This document shows, in pieces, positions 47,492-59,514 of a DNA stretch of 64,000 nucleotides. Below the pieces are notes generated by a model that was not told the origin of the DNA, made no database searches, and was given only the letters and a program-made list of their open reading frames with translations. Location: NCBI GenBank assembly GCA_047495785.1, contig JBLDXI010000012.1, forward strand, positions 620,001 to 684,000, given 5' to 3'. Numbering within the stretch: position 1 is the first letter of the stretch; each line of letters starts with the position of its first letter. Both the position numbers and the translations under genes were made by a program. The DNA comes from Lepidodermella squamata (taxonomy: Eukaryota > Gastrotricha).

Positions 47492-48830
47492 TTAATTGAG
47501 AGAAAGATTCATGTATTGACTCTTATATTTGATGTACTGCGAATAACGCTGCACCGCGAACCTATGAAAATGTTCGTTAGACCAAATTGACAGAGAATCA
47601 AGTAATGACACTTACTCAAAATAGTCAAAGTCCAACTCGGAAAACTCTTTCTGCACCAAAGCCCAGACAGACCATATCAAGTAGGAAGCCAAGGCGAACT
47701 TTTGAACAAATATGTACCATTTTTCTACTTCAGCGTCATCGACAGGTCCGATTTGAAGGATTGAGTGGCGCTTGTTGAGGTACTGCCTAATCCAAGCAAG
47801 TTGATAATCACGCGGTGGATAACGATTGAAATCAACATCATCAACGCCGCAGTATTCGACGAGGTGATTGGCAATATCGAAAGCAGCATAGTTAAAGTCA
47901 GCATATTCGAAATCGATAAAATGTATTTCATCTAATGAAAATTGAATTGGTCCACATCAAATTTCTAAGTTAAAGACATACCTTTTTTCGAGTCGTATAA
48001 GATGTTATTCAATAGCAGATCGTTATGGCAAAACGAAATGGGCAGTTCAGCTAAAGCGTGGCAGCAAACACTCTCAATGTGGGACCTCAACTTTGACGCA
48101 TCTTCTTTGAGCTGAGCGACAGATCCGAATATTTCGGTGAACCGCGGATTAGAATTTGTGGAGCTAGCACATTCTTTTTCCAGAATATTTATAAATAAGT
48201 CCAGCTTCTTCCAAACACAGGGCTCTCTTTTGGATAGGTTTAGGGATGCCACATCATTAGTGATGCCATGGGGCTGCTCATCACTTAATGACAAGCAATG
48301 ATAAGCGGCCAACTTCTCAGCTATCAACTTGGAAATATGGGGCTCGCGGACGCTGCTAACTGTTACAGTTTTGCCATCAACAAAGCCTGAAATAAGCTAA
48401 AAATTAAACGGTTGGTGGGGAATTTTAGTCTAAATACCGTAACAGACACCATTTGCAAATTTTACGAAAACAGGTGGCGCTAAGCCAGTCTTGCTTAGCA
48501 GCACTTGAATTGAAAGCTCGCGATCGCGATCCAAGAACTTTTCAGTGCATTTGCCAAAAATTCGAATAACAGCGGCGCTTTGTTTCCGTGGTACGCTTTG
48601 TTCTGAGCTCTTCAAAAAACACCCCACCAGCTTGTTTGTTATACCATCACTAAAGACCTGCAAATTTGACAATTGAATGCATATTTATCAATAAAATACA
48701 AAATAGATACCTTTAAGTTTATTTCATCTGTATTCCAAGAGGGATCGACGAATGGGAATAGGGAAGACAGCGAGCTCGGAGTGAAGTTATCATCGATAAC
48801 ATGAGGATAGTAAGGAACTTCTAAATCCAT
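47492..48830 (-). CDS. Ethanolamine/choline kinase, copy 1
   Basis: Exons in transcript order are 48830-48711, 48657-48438, 48386-47982, 47931-47616 and 47561-47492, giving 376 residues. It contains DGITNKLVGCFLK (ATP loop), VIRIFGKCTEKFLDRDRE, ANGVCYGFVDGKTV, the Brenner motif ISFCHNDLLLNNILY and HFIDFEYADFNYAAFDIANH. FVQKFALASYLIWSVWALVQ in the C-terminal helical part is typical of ethanolamine kinase. Catalytic Asp and the DFEY metal site are intact, so it should be active. It differs clearly from copy 2, so the duplication is not recent. An acceptor-like TTGTTGAG lies 10 bases before the ATG. Confidence 0.92.
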
Positions 48831-48958
48831 GAAACTCAGCCTCAACAAAACAGTTCGATCTAAACATAAGGCAAAATGATAAAATAATCACGAAAAATCC
48901 AGCAAGGCACGCAACAAAACATTGGAAGTAAGGATGATACAATATTTCAGGTCAGAAT

Positions 48959-48973
48959 TTGGCGCGACGCATA
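48959..48973. repeat. Left target-site duplication of the non-LTR insertion
   Basis: The 15 bases TTGGCGCGACGCATA recur exactly at 49633-49647, framing the retrotransposon fragment. Confidence 0.85.
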
Positions 48974-49632
48974 TAACTGTCTCCTAAATCTACACGAGTG
49001 GAAACAAAACCCGGTCATCAAAGCAACCAAATTACTTGACTGGCTGAATCCGGCAAGAAATCAAAAATCAATCTGCGAAATTCGCGTCGACGCGAAAACC
49101 GCCTTAAGAAATCACGACATTGACCTCTTGACCCAACAGTACCACAGCGAATACGATGGAAAGCTATTTTGTGCATACTCAGCCACATTTGGGAAGCTTT
49201 TTGACTATAAGAAAAAATATCCTCGTGACGACTACCTCTTTTTGCTAAAGCTTCGCACCAACTGCTATTTCCGACCCCTACGCTTGCTTCGCCAAGGTAT
49301 CAAATTCTGCTCATGTGCGCTGTGTGGTGAACCGGTCTTGTTCTGGCAAATCCCGGCACAAATTGCCTGCGAATGTGAGGAGCGACACCAATACAACTTG
49401 CCTGCCATCGCCAACCTAGCTGAATGGCTCGATTTAGATTTTTTCAACAGAGACATTTTAGTCAAGCTCAAGAGTATATTAAATAGATTTATTCAAGCTA
49501 CTCAAATTTAATGGTGACTGTATTGTGAGACATTTTTGTAAGACTTAGTATCACATCCTCTCAACTCATGTAATTTCATGAGAAATATGTTAGAGTCTGG
49601 GGCTTTAACAATAAAACGCATTCATTCATTCA
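48974..49632 (+). mobile_element. 5'-truncated non-LTR (LINE) retrotransposon copy
   Basis: A 659-bp insertion is bounded by identical 15-bp duplications. It starts inside an open frame (from 48975 to TAA at 49509-49511) that encodes the C-terminal end of a LINE-type ORF2. Visible are basic/aromatic stretches (NCYFRPLRLLRQGIKFC) and a Cys/His cluster (CSCALCG ... CECEERH), as in many LINE C-termini. After the stop come about 100 bases of 3' UTR, AATAAA (49610-49615) and a short CATT-repeat tail. Truncated 5' end, target duplication and 3' simple repeat are the hallmarks of target-primed reverse transcription. The clade cannot be set without the RT domain. The intact frame suggests a fairly young insertion. 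Confidence 0.85.
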
Positions 49633-49647
49633 TTGGCGCGACGCATA
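49633..49647. repeat. Right target-site duplication of the non-LTR insertion
   Basis: Exact copy of 48959-48973, directly after the CATT-repeat tail of the element. Confidence 0.85.
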
Positions 49648-52600
49648 GAGCAATAGCTGCTCCGAGCTACGTTTATGTCGAACCAGCTAATCGAGTCTAA
49701 ATCGGACAAGGGAAAATCAATCGAATGAAATAACGAATTCAGATTATTTGTAAAATATTTCTCGTGGAAAATCTTGCAAAATAGCTTCTGCCTTTTCAGT
49801 TTTGATGGAAGCTAAATAACTTTTTAAGCAAGTAAGAACCAAAATCACGTTGAAAGTTCAATTAATTTGATCATCACTAATCACTATAATACTGTGGACC
49901 GTTGTAGTCTCAAACCTGCTAGCTGCTAGCTATTTTGAAAATGAAAGCTATTTTATATCGACTGGTTGAAAATGGCGAATTTGTGGATTGTTGTCTTTAC
50001 ATCGTCCCTTCACTCATGTGCTACATATCATCTCAAACGACCTCTAACTGCTGACATTTATTGACAACTGCAATTTATTCGGGGCTGTTATTTGTTCGGA
50101 ATAACAGATTCCGTACGTCCGATGGAATGGGTTTGAGTATTAGCAGTATTTTAGCCAACATAAATTCGCATCATGCGTGATTGGCGAAAATCATTGATGA
50201 ACAAAGTGAAGAGAAGAGGACTTAAAACGTTTCACTGAGCAACATCGGAGGTGAGATCTTTGAATGATTATTATTTACAACGAATCATCGACCGCGTTCA
50301 TGTAAAAGGCTAGCAATCCAGCGCAATACTTAGGGGCCTGAACTATTGCAAGGACGAAGTTTATCTATCAGTTTGATACGCTAAACAGAGCTAAACCTAT
50401 TCCAGATCAAAATAATTGCGTTACCTGTTACCTGTCAGCCAACGTGTGCAAAAAAACGTAGGGAGACAGGGTAACTTAGGTTACAGGTTAAACGTTTTAA
50501 TGACCCCGAAAACAGTCGTGAAGGCGCTGAAGGGGGTGCGCGCAGAGCAGACCCGCAAAAAGTTCACAGCTTGTTGCCGATTTCCAGATCACGTGACCAA
50601 CAGACCGCAGAAATTTAGCCTTTTTATTTTTTCACATTTAAAATAATTTATGAAAAAATAAGTTTTAAAACTTAAAGTTGTCATAATTTTTATAAAAATA
50701 AAAACTGGAAATTCAAAAATTTCCCGCTATGTTTTTTTAGTAGCCGCGGCGGGGTGTGTTTCGTAAAGTTGCTTCAAGGACTGCCTGAAACTAGGCCTGA
50801 CTGACTGCTTGAACTATTCTCTACATCAGCTGTTGAGTGTTGAGTATTGGTTTTCTGACATTGTATTTAATATTAGTTTTGAATGGCTAGAAATATGGAC
50901 AAATCTGTGGGCTCAAAAAGGCAGCCGGCTGCACTACCGATCGGATCCTATTATTAAAGGTTACTAAAAACAGTGTGGTCCAAGCTCACAAATTTTGGAT
51001 TCAGCAGCCGGAGCCCGGAGCCCAAAATGGTCACCGGAGTCCGCAACGCGTTTTTAGTGTAATCGTTAGTGTAACAGACCCCCCAAAAAACCAAAAATCA
51101 CCCCCTGTAAAACGTCCAGAAGAGCCCAAAAGGCTCCGCAATTGGACCACATTGCTAAAAATATCCGGCCTGACAGGACCCGGTGTTGCCGGAGTGAAGA
51201 TGTAGTTACAATCAGTTTCAAGTTAGGCGACTGGAATAACGAAGGGGACATTGTCATTGTCGAGATCGAAGAATAACTCGTATTATTTTCATCATTGCTT
51301 TCGCCGAACTGCTTCACTCGCTGTTTATCTTTATTCTGCAATGCTAAACTGTCAACGTGCTGACGGCATTGTTTAAAATGAGCTGGAAGTGCGTTGCTGG
51401 ACGTAAATTGTCATGCATCTCTGTACAAGCTGTTTGCTTTCCATCCGAATTTTCATCAGGGCTGCTAATCTGCTAACGATGCACCTGTTTGCATTTTGTA
51501 AATTGCTAATGGTTAGTCTGATCGATATTTAGCTGTCAGTAACATGTATGCGAGTGATAGTTAGACCGTTTGCTTGTCACAGTTTCGAAGCTAGAAAGTT
51601 AAGACTTTCTATTTCTTGAGCATTTGAAGTTGAAAGTGGGCTTTCGGCTTGTGGCTGTTTACCCCAGGCTTTTATCCTGTCTCAGAAAACATTGCTTGTA
51701 ACTTCTGGGATGTCTACAGTCGTTAATACGCGCTGGAAAATGCTGAAAATATGCTGCTATTATGTGGAAATATTTCGATTGTAGCTCCATAATTTCCGCG
51801 CTTTTCGTCATAGGATCACTGCCTTGTGATTCTCAGTTCCTTGCGGGGAGCTATGCATCACATGACGCGCAATCCAAGAAAAGTTATTACATTTTTTCAA
51901 GTGGTCAAATAAAAAGGTGGTGTGTACAATAATGAAAAGGCACCGGCTGGTAGTTATTTGCAATTTGGTACCTTCTCTTGGATTGTATCAATTATACTAC
52001 GACATCCGCGCTTCTTTTACGCCTCTTCGATGTATTTTGATGATAATAAGCTTTTTTGTAATTTGTAGAGCGCTTCTTGCGGATTCAGGCGTTTCGACTC
52101 TCTTCCCAGCGACTGGGCGTCTGTACCCTTTCGTATGCTGAGGAAGGCGAAGGCGAAGGCAAACCAAAAATTAAGTTACCCGCCCCCACATCCGAAAACG
52201 CTAATCCGAGAATCATGTTCAACGAATTTGTCATTATGATGTTTTTCTGTGAACTAAAACACTTACTACTATTAACTACGCATTAAGGTAAATTTTAGTC
52301 AATTTTAGTGCACTCAATAAATAAACTAGTGTACTTAAGTGCATCGAAAGCTGAGCTAATTTAACTGGCCACAGGTTCAAGTTATCAATGAAAATTGCGC
52401 CAGCACTCAATTATAACTTCAAAACTGGACAAAACTGTTTGGGCGCTATTTCATCAATTACGATTGGCTTTTGACGCCTTGATCTCCATATTTCTTTGTT
52501 AAAATCCCTTGAATTTTTCTGCCGTTCGCTAGAGCCAAAGAGTTTGATGTGATATGTGATAGCATTCTACCGCGGTTAAAGTAAGTATAGAATGGAGGCG

Positions 52601-54238
52601 TTAAAACTGACACAAAATTCGCATGTAACCGGCATCATGAATTCATCTGATTATCTGATTCATAATGATAATTTTCCTCAGCCTCTATTACAGTCGCCTA
52701 GAATACACCTATGTATACATAAGTAATAATAAGTAATGGTACTTCATGCGTGACCACTGACTTTTGTCTTTATACCACACGCAAAGTCACGGTAATTGAG
52801 AGTAACGTTAGTCTTAAATGACTATGCGTTCTCTAATTTATATGTCATCATAGATTTTCCATGTATTTCCTATTGCCCGCAGCGCTGTGGTGTCTTTACA
52901 CTGACTGCTAATACGCTCGGCAAACGTGCGACACGACCTCCGCAGTTTGCCGTTGTTATATCAGTCTAGCGGCTGAGGTGTGTATTTACCATTACTGGCT
53001 CCTCGGTGCGTTAAAAAGCTGTAGTGGAGGTGGTGCGATGGGCACACACATGGGGGCTTGTCTCCTACCCCATCCTATGTTTATTTACCGGATCGGTTCG
53101 TTAACAATGCCGCTATTCGCCGTATTATTGTGGCATAAAGATTTAGTTCCTTAGCATACCTCTGCAATGTGTGTCTTCCTATCTCTACAGGGCGTTTCTG
53201 TTCTGCCGAGTGCTTTTGTAGCTATGGCTTCCTGAGTTCCCTTCACTATTATTCGCCTCAAGTGCCTAGGCTCGTACTCTGAATGGCAACTGCGGCAACT
53301 TTCTTTCCGCCGATTCATCACTTGCTGTCATTGTAGTAGACATTCTACAAATAAGCCGGTGATGAAATAACCTAATAACCAAAAACATTGACCAGCATAC
53401 TTTCTGCTCCGCCGACCGCCCTTTCATCTTCAGCTGTTTGACTACACCAATTGCTTTTAGGATCATTTGTTGCAGTTACCAGCCGCTGTTGCGAACGCGC
53501 CTCTGTCCTAGCCTCGTTCGTCACGGTATTTTTACGTTTCACCGCTTGCGATAACATTTTTCAAGTAGCGCGCCATGTATCAAGTCCGAGAAGCTTTTCC
53601 AGCACAGCGAATCGTAGAAATTTCTTTAAGCTCTCACATATTCTTCTCTAACATTGTGTTGATGTTATTTTACGCTCACAGTCCAGCTAATGCTCAAAAG
53701 CGGGCTCGCGTAACCAACTTACGAACAATAATAATGCTTTTCTCCTTTTGTGAGTAGTAATGTTTTTGCTGGCTCCGATTAGTAGGAACAGCTCATTTAT
53801 TTACCCGGCTATTGTGGGTCTTTTCATTCAAATTTGGCTTCCAAATATTTCATTCATTTGCAGGTAGAAAAAATTCGCGTAAATAGTACGTATTGCTAAA
53901 TTTGTCTCAAAATGTGGCCACTTCTTCTTCGTATGAGATGAGTAGGCGCACGTTTCCTTCTAGTCATAGGACACGTGACGCACGTCCGCTGAAAGAAACA
54001 AATTTAAAACGTTGTCGAATTGTTGTTTTCATCATATGCAGAATGTTTGCCACGGCATCTTCTGTTTTCATATCTGCCGCTGTTTACCTGATATTATACC
54101 GAATTTTATTTAGGAAGCATTGTTTACCAGTTATTTACATATAGACATTATCGTGAAATAGGCCGATTTGAGTCACCATTTCCCGGGATGACTCTCAAAC
54201 CTCGCAATATTCAGCCGTGAATTTCGAGAAGCTAAAAA
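49648..54238. other. Gene-poor 4.6-kb region upstream of the MyTH4-FERM gene
   Basis: No gene is supported. Short open frames on both strands lack domains or splice partners. The region may hold regulatory sequence or degenerate repeats (for example the C-rich segment around 51070-51190). A GATCACGTGACC E-box palindrome lies at 50588-50599. An acceptor AATATTCAG ends at 54214, 24 bases before the next ATG. Confidence 0.45.
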
Positions 54239-57023
54239 ATGTCTCGATCGTCGTCGATTTCCGTTGCGCCGAATTTGAGCGGCCATGGGCACCACACGCG
54301 CCCTCGCAGTTCGGCCTATTCCCAGTCCAGCGTTACGACGTTGTCTGCCGGGCCGTCTGCAAGCGAGTCCTACTACTCGCCAACCTCTTACATCTCCTCC
54401 GCGCTATCTCCAGAGTCCGGGACCGAATTTACAAAGCTGCCGATCACTAAGGCGCTTCTACAAATGGTGGCAGACAATCCGAATCTCAATTCTAAAGCGT
54501 GTGTGATCTTCTGGTCTGTTCTCCACTTCATGGGCGAAATTCAGTCCACGCAGCGTTTCACCTACATTGAGCTCACCGATGAGATATTCGGACCTCCACT
54601 TGTTCTCAAATTGCACTTGCTGAAAGACGAAATCTATCTCCAGCTGATGAAGCAATTAACACGGAACCCGGACAAGTTTGTCGAAATCAATCAATCTTAG
54701 TCATAATGTTCTAATGTATTTTCTTCGTTTCAGCCGGAGTAAGGAGCGTGCCTGGCAGTTGATGTGGTTGGCTACCGGTCTGTTTGTGCCAACTATGGAC
54801 ATCATGCGCTCGCAATTGCTGCACTTTCTTGAGCATCATCGCCATCCTTACAGCCTCGAATCTATGCGTCGATATCGAAAAACGCTGCAGTAAGTTGTTT
54901 TCATTGATAAATTCTGCTCACTTTAATATTTTAATAATATTTTAGGGTCGGAGAACGCAAGCTTCCAGCCCACCTGATTGAAGTTGAAGCTATTCTCAAT
55001 CGAACTTCGATGATTTTTCACAAATTCTACTTTCCTGATAGTTCGGACATAGTAAGTCAAAAAATTTATGAAGCACAGTTTTTGAATATATGAATTTTCT
55101 ACAACTTTCTAGCTTATCGAAGTAGATTCGACAACAACTGTTGCTGATATTATTTCAGCGATAGTTTCTCGTTTGCAAATTAAGGACGATTTTGGCTTTG
55201 CTCTGTTTATTGAATATGAGAATCGGGCAACTTCAATGCCTGAAAATGAATTCTTCTTCGACGTTCTACGCCAGCAGCAGGCGATTTGGGTTCAAAACTT
55301 CTTGCAGGACCACAAGAATGTTGAATACGGCCCGCCTTATTTCCAATACGCTGTCTACTTTTTGAAAAAGATCTGGCTTAAAACAGTGCCAGGCGATGAC
55401 CCAGCTGCTGATCAAATTTGTCACTACAACCAGGAGTGTAGTAAATATTTAGATGGCTACCACAAGTGCACGGTTGACGAGGCGGCTTGGTTGGGAGCGC
55501 TGATATTTGCGGCGGAAAACAACGATGAATCAAAATTGTCTTTGATCTCGCAAATGCTGAAATCTCTCATTCCTCAGCACATGATCAGTTTAGAATCGGA
55601 AGGATCTTGGGCCAAACGCATCGCCGAGTACTACCGCTGGCACGGTCGAATGACGCCGGAAGCCGCCAAGACGAAATTCCTACTGTACGTCTACAAATGG
55701 CCGACTTTTGGCTCGGCGTTTTTCAACGTTTGGCAAACTGGTGAATCGATCCTTCCGAGTGAGCTCATCATCGGCATTAACAAAAACGGCGTAATGCTCA
55801 TCAGCGCCGATAGCAAAGATCTTATCGCATTGCAACCGTTCTCAAAAATCACATCTTGGAACTTTACCGCTACCGAATTCGAAATTTTAATGACCGATGG
55901 ACGGCAAAATGTTGAGAAAAAATTCACGTGTCTCACGAAAATGGGCTATAAAATGGATGACCTATTGCGCGTCTACATGGAACTACAGGCTCAGAACATG
56001 TTACCCGCCCCTCCGCAACCGATGAGTAATGCAGGTAGCCGTATGTCCGAAAATCGTGTTGATGAGCCGTATGGCTCCAGCGAAGATCTTAGCGGTGAGA
56101 ATTCGAACTGGCGGCGGAACGGTGGTCATACTAACCAAAGACGGCGCAGAAGGATTCGTAAGTTTTTCTCTTTCCATGTGATTTTCAAGCTAGCGGGTAT
56201 ATTTTAGACAACACTTATCGCGCTGCCGGAGGTGGCGCTACACTTCGCCCGGCCCTCGATATCAACAATAATAACAGCGACAGTGGTAATAATAATAATC
56301 GGGGACATCGAGGCCGCTTATTGATTGAGAGGACGGGTGAAGATAATGCGCGTGGTGGAGGCGGTGGCGGCGGTGGAAATAACGGCTATGCAACGAATGA
56401 AAGCGACTTTGAAGAGCGCATTTATGACTACGACGGCGTAGCTCGAATCAGGCCTTACAACAACTCGAATGGCGGCGGTTCACGGGCTCATCGACACGGC
56501 AACGGGCACAGTCATCACCACAGCCACGGACATCGTCATCGACATGGTCATCGAAGCAGCCCTCGCGGCGACGCTGGTGATCCGGTTGTACAGGTTCACC
56601 AATCTGGAGCGATGTATGATGGCGGGGCTGGTCAAAAGTGAGCTATTTAAAAAATCCACAATTATCGTTTTCACGGTTTGATTTTCTTATTATAGCCAAA
56701 GATTTATTCATCATTTTGACACTGTGCGTCCGTTCGCTGATAACGGTGATCAAGAATCTGTTAGCGGCAGCTCCGTGTCTACGGTTAGCACCGTCAATAC
56801 GGCGAATAACATGGGAGGCGATCGGCAGATAACACCCCCTGAGGTGCCGCCGCGTCCTCGAAGCAGCCGCAACGATCAATATTCACAGAATAATCGGCAC
56901 CAAGGTCATCATCACCATCATCGTCATCATCGTCACGATAACACAATGCCTAGCAATGGCCATTGGATGGGAAATCCGGAGCATCGGCACCGATCTTACC
57001 ACGAGGGCGGTGCTCGAGAGTAG
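54239..57023 (+). CDS. Motor-less MyTH4-FERM protein resembling the myosin VIIa C-terminal tail
   Basis: Exons 54239-54675, 54734-54889, 54946-55051, 55113-56157, 56208-56637 and 56696-57023 give 833 residues. A Ser-rich N-terminus of about 75 residues is followed by a MyTH4 domain ([43 protein letters not shown]). A FERM domain comes next: [55 protein letters not shown] and [18 protein letters not shown]. These match the second MyTH4-FERM unit of myosin VIIa most closely. There is no motor, IQ or coiled-coil sequence upstream in this window. The C-terminal 260 residues are low-complexity: Asn/Gly-rich, two His-rich blocks ([27 protein letters not shown]) and a proline-rich [11 protein letters not shown]3-type site. 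Likely a cargo- or membrane-binding adaptor of actin-rich protrusions; that is inference. Confidence 0.9.
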
Positions 57024-58695
57024 CAGTGATTGGTTTCTGTTAAATTTTGTTTTCCGTAATTTCGAGTTGTGTACCTAACCATCCAAGTGGGGTAATAAGC
57101 TGTCTTTCATTGTAATAATCCGACGAAAACTAACAATTTCTCCTTCTTAAAGGCGTTATCAACGAAGAGAAACCGACTTTTGTTCGAGCTAATTGTCCAA
57201 CTTTATTATTTTTCGGATGCATTTGTTGTTAAGTTAAGCTAAGCTCTGGAATTATTTGTCACGTTTGAAGTAAGCCTGTTATGACGTTCATTTCCAATTT
57301 TTTAATAACTCAACTTCGATCGCGAACCACGCACCGTTTTCCTACACTTTGGTTTCCTTTTGTATGGATACTCACATCTGTGTTACATATTCACTTATTG
57401 AAATTTCGAAAATGCTTCATTGCTCGACATAAGAGGTTTTAAATAGTAATATTCATTCTACAATTTACTTTTCGTTCGAGACGTTTCCAAACTGCGGTCG
57501 ATGATCTGCGCTTTTCTGCTATAATAAAATGACGCGAAGAATTTGAAAAAACGTAAATTTTGTAACACCGATCTGTATCCACACTGAAAGTTCTGCCAAG
57601 TTGTCTCATTCACATATCTCAAGTAAAGGTGATTCAAACATAATAATGAAATTATAATTTTACATGGGTTCGACAAAGCAGCACTGTCCAGCGACACAGG
57701 GCAACCATTGTTAAATATGGCACCATTTGAGAGCTCCCAATGAATCGGTAAGGTTTGCAGAAAAAGAACCGCAGAAAATCGTTAGCAGTTACCCTGGTTG
57801 TTAACAAGGTTAAAAAGGTTGTTGACAGAATAATTACCTAGTAAGATGAATTTGTTCGTTAGTTTAACGTTAGCACTTACAACGTGTTCTATAAGTCGTT
57901 CAACGTTAGTTGAGATGGTTGATGCAGTTCATGTATTTTTTCAAGTGGCAGTTACCAAGAACATTTGCAATATTTCACCGAATAAAAGAAAATGTTCGCT
58001 AAGATGTTCGACCCGAAAAATCTGATAGCCAAGGGATATCAGTGCTTGTCAGTAATTTCATTCAATACGCGGTGCCTTAATTAATATCACTGTTTCTTCT
58101 GTGGCGTTACTTAGGAAAATGTACGGCCTAGCGGAGATGCCCGGTGCATAGCCGAGTGTTTGAAACCAGCAAGGGTTGCGACCAAGACTTAAAGAGGCTA
58201 CCAAGACTTAGGTATTGAATAAAGCTCGCGAAGGCAAGCTTTGAAAGTACTTGACCAAAGATATTGCAAGAAACGTTAAACGCATCACCTGTCTTGATTA
58301 TTATTTCTCCAAGCTTCTGCAGGGAACTAGGACACTTGTATTAGGAAAGCAAGCGGGGTGGTACTGATACTAGTTTTATTGAATTTCGTCTTTCATTATT
58401 TAGCTTTTGGTGTGGGAAACAGATCATAAAGGCTGCCACGCAAACTGTTATGGCAGTGAGAAATGGGCTACGCAGACCTCGAGCGCGGCTGTTTTGGTGG
58501 ACAAATCGGCCGGCCGTCCAGCTCGGTGAGCGCGACTCATGAAGGCGGAAAATTTGAGTTTCTGTTGAAGTCTTGATCATCGGAATTTCACAGAGAAGGA
58601 GCATATAAAACTTTTTTTCTCTTTTGAGTCCAGACGTTTCGATGATCTTTATTGCAAATCAATAACATCGACAATCGAGGATAAAGGTGGAGCAA
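57024..58695. other. 3' region of the MyTH4-FERM gene and spacer
   Basis: AT-rich. Nothing firmly coding. A minus-strand frame at 58341-58604 contains a hydrophobic stretch (SPFLTAITVCVAAFMIC) but has an AATAAA inside it and no other support. TTTATT at 58648-58653 gives a minus-strand AATAAA that suits the small gene at 58696. Confidence 0.45.
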
Positions 58696-59174
58696 TTACA
58701 AATATAGTTTTTCTACTGTTTTCATAATTTGCGATCTAGCTTCCCTTTCCATTCTAGTTTTCATATCCTTCTTGCTTAACGAAAGACAGCACATCCATCT
58801 ACGAAGCGCATCTTCTTTCCAATTGTCACTTTGAATTGAGTTTCGTTGCCTCAAACTATGGTTTCATGCCTTTCCTACAAATCCTGGCCTGCTTTTCTAC
58901 AAAACGAACGTCACCCGGCAGTTTGATCAAGAGAAACACTTGCCATCGGGCCATTGTCTATTGTCCAAGTATCTTCAATGGCACTGTGCCTAGCGACTAC
59001 ATTGGCAATAAAGCTTCTGGTGGCCCCTGATCCTTCAAAGACATAAGAATGATTGAAAAACCACGGTCCCTGATTCTCCCAAGAATTACTGTCAAGAAAT
59101 GCCAACGAGCAACGTGGAAACTTGAGATTATCACAAAGATTATCGTTCGTTGAATAAAGAATTACCGCGAGATA
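58696..59174 (-). CDS. Unidentified small minus-strand gene, 5' end not defined
   Basis: Two exons joined in phase: 59174 (first open codon after an in-frame stop) down to 58915, and 58855-58696, with a 59-bp intron GTGACG...CATAG. The protein contains NSWENQGPWFFNHSYVFEGS, FIANVVARHSAIEDTWTIDN and, after the splice, DNWKEDALRRWMCCLSLSKK, ending IMKTVEKLYL. A minus-strand AATAAA follows about 45 bases after the stop. No ATG is visible in the open part of exon 1, so an upstream exon is missing or the gene is broken. Family unknown. It stands head-to-head with the Y-box gene. Confidence 0.5.
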
Positions 59175-59514
59175 TCAGCGGCTGACTAGACATGAACCAA
59201 GAGATCAAGAGCCAAGAGCCAAGATGGAACTTCGAAAATCCAGCCGCTAAGAAATCGCATGCAGCAAGTAATACAAAAAGTATTATAAATAATAATTATT
59301 TTGTTTAGAATATTTTATGTTATCATTTAATTTTTTGTTTTCTCAAAAAATATATTTTGTTGATATACGGTGCAAGATCAACTTGCAGCCTTTGTTGGAG
59401 CTTCAGGATTTCTGGCTTGGAGTTAGTTACAGACTACCATCGAGCGAAAGTGACACACTAACACCTACGGGCGAACATCATTACACGGCCAGAACATCTT
59501 GAAGGGCCAGCAGA

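Noticed and set aside
47725-47931. Hydrophobic minus-strand frame MKYILSISNMLTL...
   Set aside because: It is the wrong frame of kinase copy 1 exon 4; the true frame carries HFIDFEYADFNY.
50975-51341. Open frames on both strands around a C-rich segment
   Set aside because: Low-complexity sequence with no domain or splice support.
58341-58604. Minus-strand frame with one hydrophobic segment
   Set aside because: An AATAAA lies inside the frame, there is no acceptor before the ATG, and no family is recognised. Left as unassigned.
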